From: Brachynemurus nebulosus
Lineage: Eukaryota > Arthropoda > Insecta > Neuroptera > Myrmeleontidae
Direction: 5' to 3'
Length of the DNA stretch: 64,000 nucleotides
NCBI GenBank assembly: GCA_035578155.1
Contig: JAPWDM010000024.1
Span: forward strand, 744,001-808,000
Shown here: in pieces, positions 12,652 through 24,636 of the stretch
Layout: each line of letters begins with the position of its first letter
Position numbering within the stretch: the first letter of the stretch is position 1
Position numbers and translations under genes: made by a program
Notes under the pieces: model-generated
The model's input: only the letters and a program-made list of their open reading frames with translations
Database searches by the model: none
What the model was told of the DNA's origin: nothing

Positions 12652-12985
12652 AGGAAACTTCAAGCGGGATAAAATAATTCTGTGTTAATTCCGGGAAAAT
12701 AGTATCTGTGTACCAAATTTCATCGAATTTGGTTTTATCGAATTTGGTTTCATCGAACTAGTTTTGCATCCCACAGGAAACTTCAATCGGCATAAAATAA
12801 TTTTATGTGTTTATTCCGGGTAAACAGTATCTTCTACCAATCGAATTCGTTTTCATTATTTGGGAGTAATTGTGCAAGTAGTTTTGTAACCCTCAGGAAC
12901 TTGAAGCCGGGATAAAGTTTATTCTATGTATTAATTCAGTGTATAAAGAGTCTGTATGTAATATTTCATCAAAATCGGTTTAGCC
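12652..12985 (+). repeat. Three degenerate tandem units of about 120 bp
   Basis: Each unit carries an AGGAAACTTCAA-type start, then GGGATAAA-ATTCT, ATTCCGGG and a TTTCATCGAATTTGG-type end. The last unit runs into TTTCATCAAAATCGGTTTAG, a phrase common at the ends of insect retroposons and satellite-like repeats. Confidence 0.5.
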
Positions 12986-13039
12986 GTTTTGGCGTGATTG
13001 ATTAACATACATCCAAGCATACAAACTTTCACATTGTAC

Positions 13040-13490
13040 TAAGACCAAGATTTCTATACCAGATATGATTCAATAAATTGGTACAACTGTTTTGTCATTA
13101 GCGACCCCGTGCGAACTCTTCATTAGACTAAAATTATAATTCGTGTTAATCCAAATCATATATACCTGCTATCTTCATTACCAAATTTAATTAGTGTCGA
13201 TTCAGCCAATCTGGTTTCATTATAATAAATTTGTATTTCTCCTACAGGAATATTCCACCGGGATATAATGAGATCGATAATTTAGTTTGGATTCTAAGAC
13301 GTCTATTTTTTTATTAAACGACTTATTTGCAGGAGGAAATATTAATTTTGTGTCACCTGTTTAATAACTAATGTGAGCCTTTTTCAGTGTGAGGATTTAT
13401 CAACGTGGGCATTTTTCTTGCGAGCATTTTTCACTGTGCGCATTTTTCTATGTGAGGAATTTTCTGTGTGAGCATTTCAACACATTTTTA
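13040..13490 (+). repeat. Dispersed repeat, copy shared (inverted) with 21365-22995
   Basis: The order of phrases here (GATTCAGCCAATCTGG, ATTTGTATTTCTCC, GTGTCACCTGTTTAATAAC, then a run of GTGAGGATTTATCAACGTGGGC-like short units) is found in reverse order and orientation near 21365-21470 and 22618-22990. The 13380-13480 part is a short TGTGAG-CATTTTTC-type tandem repeat. Confidence 0.6.
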
Positions 13491-13876
13491 TAATATAATA
13501 TCAACTTTTGGTTAAGTTACATATAAATTCATATAGAACAAAAATTATTTTTAACTCAATTCGAAAAAATTTGCAAAGACCACAAAAGAATTTTTTCCAA
13601 AATAAGTTATAAAATTAATTACGGTCTCTAAAAAGGTGATTTTTTTTTATAGCACTTTTATAATGCGGGTCCACCAGAAACTCTCAAACCGTTTTTTATT
13701 TAAATTGGATTATAGTAAAGTGCATGCAGCATTAAAATGCCCATAACTTTTTAATTTTAATTTTTTTTTTTTATAAATAAAATTTTAGAAGAATATTTTT
13801 AACACCTTAGGGAATATAATTATGAAGAAAATAAAATCGATTCATTGTTTTTTTTTTTTAGCGAATCTCTCTTTAA

Positions 13877-15078
13877 CTTTTACAATTTTAGTACTTGTAG
13901 CTTATACTATGTAAAAATTCCGGTAAATTAGCGTTCAGCCAGTTTTGGTAAAAAGTTTACCGCATTATTGGAAAATGAAGAATTTGCTAAATTTACAATC
14001 TCTGATGTTTCAAATCTAATCATTATTATTTCTAAACCTACGGTTAACTTGTCTTAATCATTTAGAGTTAACTCGTCTTAATCATTTAAAGCGTTAAGAG
14101 AAAAATTACTGAAAAAAAAAGTTTAGTGAATTCAATTAAAACACTTAATTTTTTTTTTTTTTTGTTTAAACTAAATTTATAGGTTACAAAAAAGCGATTC
14201 TTATAATTTTTTTAATTACAAAGATCATTAAAATCCCTTTATGAATATGCATTAATCCAAGATAAAGGAAATATTATCGGTATACATAACTGCACGTAAA
14301 TATTCTCTTCTTAAATATTACATATGTACATTTTAGCTTTCGAATAGAAAATTTTCAATTTTCTTTTATGTATAAAATAGGTAATATAACAAAAGGTTTT
14401 GTGTATTTATTCTTCAGCATCTTAATAGTATACCGTGTAGATATCTCTATAATATAATATAATACGAGGAATAGTATAAGATTGGATAAAAGTTTGAAAT
14501 CATCTGAATAACTACAATTTGGCTGACCTGATTTTAATAAAATTTGTTAAAATCTACCAAGTATTTCTACTATACATTTGAGATTAAAAACCGGATGCGA
14601 TTTTAATTTCACGTAGCATATAGTAATTAATTATTATGGTAATATAATAATTTTTTGTCATAGGGAAGGGCGGGATTTGTTCATTCCTGGTAACAGCGGT
14701 AAAAACTATTGGTGAGCCTGTAAGGAAACTGCTGCATTTTCAAGAAAGTATAAGCTAGAAAAACGCAGTAGTTTAAAGCTGAATTTCTCCCACCAAATTT
14801 TTAGTAGTAAGGTACAAATCGTACCTTATTCATTTGTATTGTATAACTCACGTACAATAGTTACAATACATATACCCGTGAACATTTAAAATCCTCCGAA
14901 TTTCAATACTGGGAATAAAAATTCATGCCTTCCGAAAAATAAAATTGAAGAATTGAAATTTTCTATTATATTTATTCGTCAAATTTGAATTATTATGTAT
15001 AGCTAATATAGTGCATCACTTGAAAGAATACCCACTCACTATATGCATATTCAAACTGAATATTTTTATCACTTGAAT
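13877..15078. other. AT-rich stretch, nothing recognised
   Basis: No coding or element signal that I can support. Confidence 0.45.
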
Positions 15079-15739
15079 AGAAAGGACAATGGGCAAAATT
15101 GCCCCCCCCCCCAGCGCCCACTGGTGAGATATATATTTTCTAAAAGTCCCTTCCTAGTAGATCACAAATATACCCATCTTAGGAATGGAGAACCTGGCCT
15201 TCAAAAGTTCTGACGTGCAGTAGGTTTTGCATACTTCATGTGGCTATTTCTTAAGAAAACGATGTGTGTTGACCTGCAGCGGGGGGCATTAGAGTCCCCT
15301 TCGGGTGGCTGCACTTTGGACTACCTTATTTCGACAATCTACCTTGGGTCTGCCAGAAATCGCCACCGGTAGGACTCCCAAACTTCTCTTCGGATACTCC
15401 CAATGTACAGGTTTGAAGCCGCTCAGTACGTCTTCTGCCATAAGCCACGTGAAAAAACGAGGTTAGGCTACTTGCCAGAAAAGTGTTTTTACACAGTAAT
15501 AGGCCGGCCCACGATATGTCCCATAACCCATTTGTAGCTATACAGAGTATCCTGTTTGGCTATGGCTACGTGCAGACTTTTTGTACATTTGACGCCCTAT
15601 AACTTTTGAAAGCCAGGTTCTCCATGAACGTGCCCATTGACAAAGTTGGACTACTTGACCAGGGCTATCGATCGACACCGGTCTCAACCTTGGGCGCTAG
15701 GGGGCAGCTCCCCATATAGTTTTGCCCATTGTCCCTTTA
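15079..15739. mobile_element. GC-richer foldback element
   Basis: The ends read GAAAGGACAATGGGCAAAAT and, on the other strand, AAAGGGACAATGGGCAAAAC. The subterminal phrase GGAGAACCTGGC-TTCAAAAGTT (about 15187-15208) returns inverted at about 15600-15622. A TA sits next to each end, which fits a Tc1/mariner-type target, but the terminus could be placed one or two bases differently. Base composition is clearly richer in G and C than the surroundings, with a C run at about 15102-15112. No open frame of note. Confidence 0.6.
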
Positions 15740-16028
15740 TTAAATAATTTCATTATGTATATGCGCCCTAAAATTAGCTATTTTAATATTGTTGTCAACT
15801 ATGAAAATAAAAATAAAATTAACACTTGTAAATAGCTATTTATGCAATAAGTACATAATGAAGATCTCTATGAATGAACCGTGCTTATGGCTGAGCGATC
15901 TTGCGATCGTGGCTAACAAAAAAGACGGGTTTATAAAGTTAAATTAAGTACAAGTTGCATATAAAGTTTTATATTCCACCGCTAACATTTCTAATTATCG
16001 AAAAAGTACAATTTATTATGTACAAGTA

Positions 16029-16097
16029 TTGGCTAGCAACCAAAAGATCCGAGTTCGAGTCTCAGCCGATCCAATTTGATAATTTTTCAAACACTAT
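16029..16097 (+). repeat. tRNA-like 3' half with shared tail
   Basis: This repeats the anticodon arm, T arm and acceptor end of the tRNA-like sequence at 16300-16371 and continues into the same tail (AATTTGATAATTTTTCAAAC). The 5' half (D arm and box A) is missing. Sharing the tail beyond the tRNA end points to a retroposed or duplicated unit rather than an independent tRNA gene. Confidence 0.55.
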
Positions 16098-16299
16098 GTG
16101 TTCAAGTATCAGCTAAAGCTGGACATCAAGTGAACATATGAATATTGGTGTATGTTTAAATATGGACCAAAGTCCGCCATATATTAATAATGTTTCACAG
16201 GCACTCGATAACATTTGAGATTAAAAATATAAACTGCGTCTCACATCAAAGAGAGGTTGTGTTTGATTGATTATCGGATTGGAGTGGCACTCGAACAAG

Positions 16300-16371
16300 C
16301 GGTCGGTGGCCTAATTGGTAAGGCGCTTGGCTAGCAACCAAGAGATCCGGGTTCGAGTTCCAGCCGATCCA
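16300..16371 (+). tRNA. tRNA-Ala(AGC)-like sequence, possibly a SINE head
   Basis: A cloverleaf can be drawn. The acceptor stem has 6 of 7 pairs (1-72 is C/C). The D stem GCCT/AGGC is perfect, the anticodon stem CTTGG/CCAAG is perfect with loop CTAGCAA (anticodon AGC at 16333-16335), and the T arm has loop TTCGAGT with one mismatched pair. Position 3 is G and position 70 is T, the G-U pair used as the alanine identity element. TGGCCTAATTGG fits box A, GGTTCGAG fits box B, and TTTTT at 16381-16385 could end Pol III transcription. The two stem mismatches, the shared tail with 16029-16097 and lack of resemblance to ordinary insect tRNA-Ala favour a tRNA-derived SINE or pseudogene over a working tRNA. 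Confidence 0.45.
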
Positions 16372-16396
16372 ATTTGATAATTTTTCAAACACTATG

Positions 16397-17089
16397 TAAA
16401 TTTTAATTACCTAATTATTTGTTTCAGCTGCTGTATTAAAGTATGTTTCGGTTGTTATTATCTGTCATTTAGAACTAATAAAATACTGGAACATTTTTAG
16501 AAAATTTTTTCACAAAAATTGCTAATATTTAAGGAAGAGAAGAGAAAAAGTTGGCTGGAATGAATATTAGTAATAGTTTAAATTGTGTAATTAATAATTG
16601 TGTAAAATGAAAAAATTTGTAAATATGGTACACAAATCAATTTTGCATGTTTTCTGTTTGTTGTGAAATTAAAATTAATCTAGTGATTTTTGCTTTTTAT
16701 TATGCAACTAGTGCCATAAAATACTACTTTTCAATCTCTTAATAATATAATAAAATATATTTCTATGATTCAATTGTACATAAAATACTTTATTGCAGAA
16801 TAAAAATGACAAATTAATTAAAAAGAGATGATTTTCCGGAATTACTAAATACAGCACAAACTAAAAAAAATCTTTTTCGCTATAGTATTATTTCATGCAC
16901 TCAGAATACATAGTAAGTTATTAAAAATTTAGTCATAAAACTCCTAAAACAACATTTGAAGACATCAAATTTATAAATTGAAAACTATTGTTAAAAAAGA
17001 CCACTTTCGTTGATATTTTGTGTATTTTCTTTAAAAAAGTTCAAATTGTACAGTTATTTCCAGAGACTCTAAAATTTTGTGCGTATCTC
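16397..17089. other. AT-rich stretch, nothing recognised
   Basis: No feature I can support. Confidence 0.45.
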
Positions 17090-17490
17090 ATAGTGCAGGA
17101 GCCTCCAAAGTGTGCATCGCAGCGTCCATCACGGGCACCACCAAGCATCACAAAGGGCTCCGCGACTGTGTCGCTAAAAAAGGAAAAATAAATTTGGTAG
17201 TTTCAGACCCGACAAAAACAAACAAAAATGATTGCGAAACTTTTTGTTTTTTTGCTTGTTAGTTATATTTATAAAAGGAAAATGGATACAAGTATTAAAG
17301 ATTCCTTTTGGCTCGTCAACTACATTTTAAGGAGAAATTTTTGAAAAATCTGGTTTTCGGGGTGCCCAGTTTCTCTCCCCGGCCTAGTTTCTATTCTGGG
17401 CGAGCTTCATATTGTTTCGTGTTAACGGTCCCGTCGGAAATGATCCGTACATTAAGGGAGCCGCGGATGTAAAAAGTTTGGGCACCCCTG
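17090..17490 (-). mobile_element. hAT-like element terminus and fragment
   Basis: Read on the minus strand from 17490 the sequence starts CAGGGGTGCCCAAACTTTTT and soon has CCGCGG, the style of hAT ends of the CAGGGGTG(C/T)CCAA type. A possible partial second end with GGGGTGCCCAGTTT lies at about 17359. A GC-richer block at 17095-17185 belongs to it or to a neighbour. No transposase domain is recognised. The left boundary is uncertain. Confidence 0.4.
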
Positions 17491-19125
17491 CCTTAGTGTG
17501 TTAAAAGAACTGGAGCCACACAATAGATCAACCGTGTACTTGTAGATTAAAGATTAAGGGGGGAGTTCACTCCAGAATCGGCTAATAAACTAATTTTTTT
17601 CGAATCTCGTTTTTTGTTTTTATTTCGTTCTGTGGTTCTTTACAAACACGGTGATATATAAAATATGGCCAAAAAAAATTTTTTTCAAGTAAAAAAATAT
17701 TTATTTGTGAGCCGCTGCACAGCCAAGTTGCTGCTCCTTTGCTGATAACGCTCGCCCCCCCTCTCGCGATTTGATCAGTAATATTTAGTTTTGGTGTGTA
17801 CATGAGTTATAGTATGCACTGAGATAATGTTTTTTTATTTGTATGCCTTTGTAGACGTTTTAATAAACAGTAAGTAAACCACTTCTTTTGTTATTATTTT
17901 TGTTTTTTACCGTTTCCCGAAACTTGTGTTTTTCCCGACAAGGAAAATCATATCTCAAGTTCTAGAAAAGATAGAGACTTAATTTTTTTTTTTGTGCATA
18001 AACATATTGCGCATAAAGTGGAGTATGCTTTTTCCATTTGAACAATTGTAACTATTTTTAAACATTTTTTTTTCTAAAAAAAATTGGGTTTTATAACTTT
18101 TAGAACTTTGGGATTACAATTTTATAGTTAATTTTTAAAATTATCTGAAACCCATATTCAGCTTTATGGACAGGTCCTTTAGGAATAAAATAATGAAAAA
18201 ATATTTAAATAATATTCATTACTTTTTGAGATATGGCGTTCCTTGTAAACGCTTAAAAACTTGTGAAAAAGGCCCCCCTCTCCCCACAGGGAAGAGTAAT
18301 GAATGTTTCAAAAACAAATTTCCTATTTGAAACCATCCCTAATTTGAGAAAAATTTCAACAATCAAAATAATCATAAATAAAAAAAAGTTGCTTTTTTAT
18401 TTGAACTCCTCCGTTAACAGATTTCACGAGCAGAAGTTAACTCGCTGAATCATTTATTCAATTTTTCAGATTTTGTATTTGAATGAATCCAAATTTTTGT
18501 CTACTCCTGTAGAGACATACAATCACGTATTATGTATGTGGAGATAGTATTATGGGATGTACCATTATTATAGATAGGTAGGTGGATTGGTTGGTTGGTT
18601 GGTGTATGTATAATGTGCCATCACAGTTCCGTTCTTATCATATCTTTTACTCATTTCCTTCAAGTACGTACTGTGTGCTTCACCTATACTCGTGAGTGGC
18701 GTGTTACTGAGTGTCTTATGAAGCATGAAAATGCATTTCCATCACTGCCGCGAACTTTCCATCGTATACGTAGCTCTAGCTTAACACCATGACGTACATA
18801 CATAGCCATCATCGTGATCAATGGCACATGAGGGACGAACAGGGGGAGAGAATGAGTGAGTACATATATACTGTGGTACGGTCTTTACATCGTCTCATTT
18901 ATCGTTTGACTATGCATATTGAATTTGAAGAGTGTGGCACAGTAATGTGTACTAATAAAAAAAAAGAGAAAAAAAAAGAAAGGAAAAAAAGTGGAAAATT
19001 TAATATTGTTCTTCAGTTTTTCTTACCTTTCAATGTAATTAAATTATTTGAATTCATATTAGAAAATTTATTGCTTCAGTATTAATTACGCGTATCAATT
19101 GTAATAGATACGTAGTAGAGATATA
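17491..19125. other. No gene recognised
   Basis: AT-rich, with a purine-rich tract at about 18955-18991. Frames at 18595-18792 and 18789-19085 have no known domain and no coding-like context. Confidence 0.4.
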
Positions 19126-19129
19126 ACGA

Positions 19130-19650
19130 ATATTTGTATTCGCATTCACATTTGCAAATATTCTCCTTTTTCCAGACATTCGCATTTGTATTCGGATTCG
19201 CAAAAAAGTGAAAATATTTCCGAATGTTTTTATTATCTATGAATTTTGAGTCGGGATGTGACGGATATGAAATTTCGGATACGGATACGGATATTTAAAA
19301 ATATTTTTTTCGGTTTCGGTTACGGATATATAATAATATCGGATAATGTTTCGGATACGGTTACGGTTACGAACAATTGCTTTTAGTGGACATTTTTTTT
19401 TAAATAAAAGGCGAAAATTGCAACAAAAAAAGTGAACGCCAAACAAGAATCAACGAAAATCTATCAAAAGAATTACATGCAGCAATAATTTTCTTAGATT
19501 TAAATTCAGCTTCTGAACGGCAGTTGTCTGTAATTATCCGAAACAAATCCGAAATTTTTATTTTCAGATACGGTTTCGGTTACGGATAATTAAATTATTT
19601 TGGAAATTCGGTAGTTTCGATTACGATTACGGACATCCATACCATCCCTA
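19130..19650. mobile_element. Element rich in CGGATA/CGGTTA units, possibly hAT-like
   Basis: Variants of GGATACGG and GGTTACGG recur at 19258-19375 and again at 19570-19635. The start GGGATGTGACGGATATG (about 19253) and the opposite-strand start TAGGGATGGTATGGATGTCCG (right end about 19649) are roughly inverted. Comparable ends occur in insect hAT-type MITEs. The 19130-19230 part has related TTCGCATT units. Confidence 0.35.
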
Positions 19651-19833
19651 ATTTTCAGTCAAAAAAAGTAAACGAAAATTATACTTTTTGTCGCTTAAAA
19701 AATAAAATGTTGCACGATTTCACTCTTAAACAAATTTACTTTTAAGAATATACCAGGAAATCTTACTATACTGTTGTGCATTGATGAACAAGTAGATATC
19801 TTGCGGCTGCCATATTTTACGCATGCTCATTAC

Positions 19834-20040
19834 CAGTGGTGGATTAGGCTGAGTATAGGCTAGAGTCTAGAGCGGCAGATCTTAAGAGCGGCAAAACTTG
19901 GAATTTGATGTTTTTTTTTTGCTCGTCACTTATTTTTGGTAGAAAAAGTTAAAAAGTTATTAAGAAATTTTTTTTAGGGAAAGGTAGGAATGGAATTTTT
20001 CACAGTGCCTAGGGCGGCACTTAGGCTAAATCCGCCATTC
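19834..20040. mobile_element. Small hAT-like MITE remnant
   Basis: The left end CAGTGGTGGATTAGGCTGAG and the right end, read on the other strand as GAATGGCGGATTTAGCCTAA, are diverged inverted repeats. The body contains AGAGCGGC and AGGGCGGC phrases and a T-rich centre. Flanking 8-mers do not match well, so the target duplication is lost or the ends are slightly misplaced. Confidence 0.45.
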
Positions 20041-20387
20041 TTATTAGTTATTAATTTTATCAACTCTTAATACTTTTTTCTTTTAGTGAATTTTGATAAA
20101 ATTTTAAATGATAAATGTTTTTAAAGACTTAATAGTTCATTTGCCAGGCAATTTCTTAGCTATAAAAATGAAAATTTTGAAACCATTAGTATACTGAATG
20201 AATTATTTTAAAAACGTTTTCACAAGACACACAAAGACAAAAAGAGCTTTTTCACACAAAAATTCAATGTAAATACAAGTAGATACAATGCATTTATCTA
20301 GTAAATTTTTAAATTTTTCTACAACGAACTGGATCGTGATGAGTTGTCGTCTCAGTGTACAACGTTTCGAATTCCGTAAATTGTATA
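20041..20387. other. No gene recognised
   Basis: AT-rich with no supported feature. Confidence 0.45.
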
Positions 20388-20908
20388 GAATTAAAGCAAT
20401 ATTCGGATAAACTGATAATGCTTTAGGTTATACGTAGCACGGGCTAGGGCAGTCTGTGGTGAATCCGTCTTTTCATTGTCTTATACAAGTAAAGGCGGTT
20501 GTACTACAGACCGCTGTGTTGCAACTGGGTTCGGATAAACTATTCTTGCTTTAAGTCATTCCTGATCATGAGATAATGAATATCAGTAGTCTCCTTTGTA
20601 TTTACGCGCTCCGGTTATCCGAGACTCTGGATTATCCGAGGTGATTTGTGAGTTTTCATTTTATTTTTTTACAGGTACATATCGTAAATTGTAATTGGAT
20701 GTTAAGAACTGTAATTTTCTCTCCATACAATAAATAGCTACGTATGTACTATTACTTTGATGTATTGTTAATACAAGGAATTACACTTTAGTTTGGTCAT
20801 ATAAATATAATGTATGGTTACTTCGTACCTCAAAATACATACATTGAGCGTCCGTGTTGCCCGAGGTAGCCTCGGCCCCGATAATCTCGGATAATTGAGA
20901 GTCTACTG
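20388..20908. mobile_element. pogo/Tigger-like remnant with adjacent foldback
   Basis: The right end, on the minus strand from 20908, starts CAGTAGACTCTCAATTATCC, followed by GAGATTATCGG and GGCCGAGG; this is the style of pogo/Tigger ends, and a TA follows at 20909-20910. Related CGGTTATCCGAG and GGATTATCCGAGG blocks at 20614-20640 may be the eroded left end (CAGTAGTCTCC at about 20585). Just left, 20388-20550 is a small foldback with GGATAAACT and inverted CAGTCTGTGG/CCGCTG phrases. Confidence 0.45.
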
Positions 20909-20910
20909 TA

Positions 20911-21360
20911 TATGTATGTATTAATTTTTGTAGCAGTACAGCACATTGTATATAATGTTGTTTTCCACGCACTGGTGTATACTTCTAGGTATTTTTTCTA
21001 GTTGAAAAAGAAAAAGCAATTCAGTTAAGATTTAAGATTTGATCATAATATAATATGTTAATGTATGATATACCTACTCACCACTACCTTTGTAATTTGC
21101 ATGCATAAGTAAATTTGCACAAAATTTGAATTTGCCCCAAAATTAAAGTGCTTTTTCTTTAAGGGAAATATAAGAATTTCCACCTATTTCTTACTTAAAT
21201 AGGTACTTACTCAATTCTATGTTATATTTTAAGAATATTTTTAAAATTAGTTCTAAGATTCTGTAGAAACATTTCAGAATCCTTATGATTTCGTCTTGTC
21301 TGTCTGTTTATCCATTTGTCACAACCTCATAATTCGGTGACCAGAAAAATGCAGACAATA
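20911..21360. other. No gene; short dispersed-repeat phrase
   Basis: Only the CTTGTCTGTCTGTTTATCC phrase at about 21295, shared in style with 10515, 23975 and 34090. Confidence 0.4.
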
Positions 21361-21364
21361 AATC

Positions 21365-22995
21365 TGCTCACACGAAAAGTCCTCACAGTGATAAATGCTC
21401 GCACGAAATCTCCTCACATAGAAAAGTCTTTATACAGAAAATTCCGCGCACGGAAAAATTTTCGGACAGAAAAATGCGCAGTGGCGTAGCTGAGGTGACT
21501 GGCGCCCCTGGGCAGACTTGAATGTAGCGTCCCTGGCCAGGCTTGAAAGTGGTGCTCCCACAGAGTACAAAGGTACAGCAACTATCTCTATCATGAAATC
21601 TACAGTGTGCACTTCTGTGCATATTAGGTTAATTAGTAGTCAATCTCTCAGTAGCAGTCGATGAGTGTAGGTTAATCACAAGACCATTGATTTGATTGTT
21701 GTTGGCATTGTTACATCCCCGCACGGAGCCACATACATGCGTGTGGTGTCATAGATATGTATGCAACAGCACAGCCACGTGACGACCACTACCACCAACG
21801 ATAACTAACACAAATACACAATATCGCATAAATACAAAGTGAACCCAGTGCACGTATATAACATATTTTCTATCTCTTACTGGTTACACTGGTTCCAGTA
21901 GTATAGAGATAGATATGTTGTCTCTACTGCTCTGTGGACACTCCTTATTAAACTTGAAAATGGCACCCCCTCTTTAATAACAAGGGGGGCAGTAATTTAA
22001 AAAATCCGCCCCCTACCCACAATCACATCATACGTCTCCTCTCATCTTTTGCGCAAACTACCGCCACCTGGGCTTCTGGGCCCGATTTATCAAACTTCCC
22101 GATTATGAGATATTGACACCCAGTTTTGTTTCCCAAACTTGTAGAAATGCTAGAAATCTTTTTGTTAATGCAAAATTCGGCCATTTACCCAACGTTTAGG
22201 AAGACAGGATTTATCGAAAACCATCAAAAGTTCCAACGAATCCAATAAAATAATAAATTTATTTCTGTTCAGTCAAGATATATTTCGATATCTTGGTTTC
22301 GGTGGAATTTTTGATTGTTTTCCATAAATCTGGTCCTATGCTGAGAAAATGGCCGAATTTTGAATCAACATTATATTTATTAGCTACCTAAAAGATATTT
22401 CATAAGAAATCTTTTTATTTTCAACTTGTAGCCTAGTTTAAGACTATAAGCAGTGTAGCCATATATGTAAATTGTTATTTTATCTCAGTCTATGTTTCTT
22501 AGTATCAAAATCAGGTGATATTTTAGACGATAAAGCGAAACCGTCGCGGCGGCGCCCCCCTACTTCGGTGCCCCTGGTGGGCGCTATCCCAGCCGCCCGC
22601 TTGCTACGTCACTTAAAATGCGCACAAGAAAAATGCCCACGTTGATAAATCCTCACAACTGATAAATGCTCACATTAGTTATTAAAAAGGTGACACAAAA
22701 TTAATATTTCATGAATTTTGTTGAATGAAAAGTTAGATATCTAAATTACCAATCTTGTTATATAACAAGACTGAATATTCCCGTAGAATTCCGGGTAGAA
22801 TATCCCAGGAGAAAATACAAATTTATTTTAATGATATCAGATCGGCTGAATCGACTTAATTTGGTGTAAAGATTGTATATATGATTTGGATTAACGCAAA
22901 TTATAATTTTATCCTGATGATAGCTGTACTAATTTATTGAGTCCAGTTTGGTATAGAAATCTTAATAATATTATAAATGTAAAAGTTTGGTTGTT
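21365..22995 (-). repeat. Dispersed repeat interrupted by a hAT element
   Basis: 21365-21478 and 22615-22995 together are an inverted match to 13040-13490. The left piece holds the TGCTCACA/CCTCACA short units, the right piece holds GCCCACGTTGATAAATCCTC, the GTGACACAAAATTAAT phrase and the ATCGGCTGAATCGAC phrase. The join is broken by the element at 21479-22614, which is therefore younger. Confidence 0.65.
21479..22614. mobile_element. hAT-type non-autonomous element with exact 8-bp target duplication
   Basis: AAAATGCG flanks the element on both sides (21471-21478 and 22615-22622). The ends CAGTGGCGTAGC and, on the other strand, AAGTGACGTAGC are inverted. Eight-base target duplications with CAGTGGCG-type ends define hAT elements. 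Near the ends the sequence is rich in GGCGCCCCTGG-like phrases. No transposase frame is recognised in the 1,136 bp, so movement would have needed a helper. It interrupts an older repeat, which makes the insertion event unambiguous. Confidence 0.75.
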
Positions 22996-22999
22996 TTGA

Positions 23000-24636
23000 T
23001 GTTTCAATATTTGGATGTGGTCAAAATTATCCGTCAATGTCACTAAATAGGGGCCAAATTAAAAAGTTGAAGAACTTTTGACAAAATTTTGTTCAAATGC
23101 TATTGAGATTTCTGAAAAATATGAAAGTAAGGTTAAAATGGTCTTCCAGGGTCTTGGTGCTACAAGAAGGGCATAAAATAGAAATATAAAATAGAAATGC
23201 ATCTAAAACTATTGGTATGAGTATAATAATAAATATCTTGAGCTGCATTAAATTTTCATGAACTGTATGACGAAAATGTAATTTTGGTGTATATATTTGA
23301 TGCGAAACTTGGAAATTTTATATTTAAAATATTTATTGTCACTCATCACTTTAATAATACCATAAGAAACGAAGATAAGAAACAGTTTAAGCATAAAATC
23401 ACTTTAAAGATTCTGTAAAAGTCTGCTTGAGTACGACAAAGCTGTGTGTCCCACCCCAATGGCCAGTGTATTTAAGTCTCGCTTGCAAAATGTTGAACAT
23501 CAAAGTATGTTTCTTATTATAACAGTTATTCTTGTCAAATATATTTCTCTATTTTTAGATAAATTGTAATAAATTCACTATTCAAGAAAAGTCAAATCAC
23601 TGAGAAAACCTGACTTAATACGTGTCGAACATGTACTTGGCGTATTTTTTTTTTTTTGTTTTCGTTCACTTAATGTAAATTTCAACTTAGAAATTAATTA
23701 AAGAAAATATTGAATTAGGATTAAATGACCACCGTATTTAATTAATACATATTCGTAAATTAGTAATATGCAGGAAATTTATATAGAAGATGTTGAATAA
23801 TGAATCAATATTGATTCGTAATGAACTTTTAGCGTTGAAATTTCCCTATATGGCACAATTTACCTACTACAAATTTCAACTTCACCAGTAATTTTAATGG
23901 TTAGTAAAAATACGTACTCATTTACTACCTTACCTTATTATTTTAAACATGTCGAATCTCTTATACCCTGTCAAATCCATCTGTCTTCCATTTGTTACAT
24001 CCCCATAATTCCTACCAGGAGCATATTAACGAATTAACTGACTGGGCAGTAGCCCAGGGCGGTAAATATTTCCACTTTGAGAAAAAAAGTAAATATAGAC
24101 GCGTCAGTCGGAATGTGCCTTAAGGTTAACATCAACTTTCATTTCTTCCTGGGAAATTCTCTAGAAATCAAAAAGAACAATTTTAAAGTATAATTTTTTA
24201 TTTGATAGATTTGAGCCTTACTTGATGGTATTCCATTTAAAAAAAAGACAATTTTTACTTTGCTAATACCACTGTATTAACACTCCTTTTTTACACCACT
24301 TTATCACCACTTAAATTGTTGGATTAATTAATACTTCATCTATATTTATACAGGTACCTAACCAGAAATACGACGATTTTGGTTTTCTTAGTAAAAGGAC
24401 AGAATATAGAAGAACGTATTATCTAACAAACAATCTTTACTTTATGATCAAAAAGTACTCAGAATTTCTTATTTAAATGAACCGCGTTTGAGATACTGTC
24501 AAATTCATTTTTTTTTCTAGGTTAGTACATCAGTTGGTTGTTTATATGTCATTTTCAAGCACAATCTGTCAAACAGGTTGTGTGTGTAATAGCTTTGTAA
24601 ATAAATCATTGTTTGGTGTACTCTGCGAATTTCACT
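23000..24636. other. Dispersed repeat debris, no gene
   Basis: 23030-23230 resembles 29500-29710 (attenuated phrases such as GAAAAATATGAAAGTA / GAAAAAGATGAAAGTA and TCTAAAACTATT). CCTGACTTAATACG...ACTTGGCG at 23609-23645 recurs at 37992-38030. No coding frame is supported. Confidence 0.4.

Larger units (their letters stand above)
12013..13872. mobile_element. TTAA-flanked composite element
   Basis: TTAA flanks both sides (12009-12012 and 13873-13876). The ends GGGGAGATTCGCC and, on the other strand, AGAGAGATTCGCT form short inverted repeats. A second inverted pair of about 85 bp lies inside (about 12565-12645 against 13618-13690; both carry GGTGGACCCGCATTATAAAA or its complement). The core between them is another repeat, shared with 21365-22995. 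So this is a piggyBac-like shell with an apparently later filling. No transposase was recognised. Confidence 0.5.

Noticed and set aside
18595..19085. Two overlapping frames of 65 and 98 codons
   Set aside because: No known domain; the second ends in a Lys-rich stretch from a purine tract.
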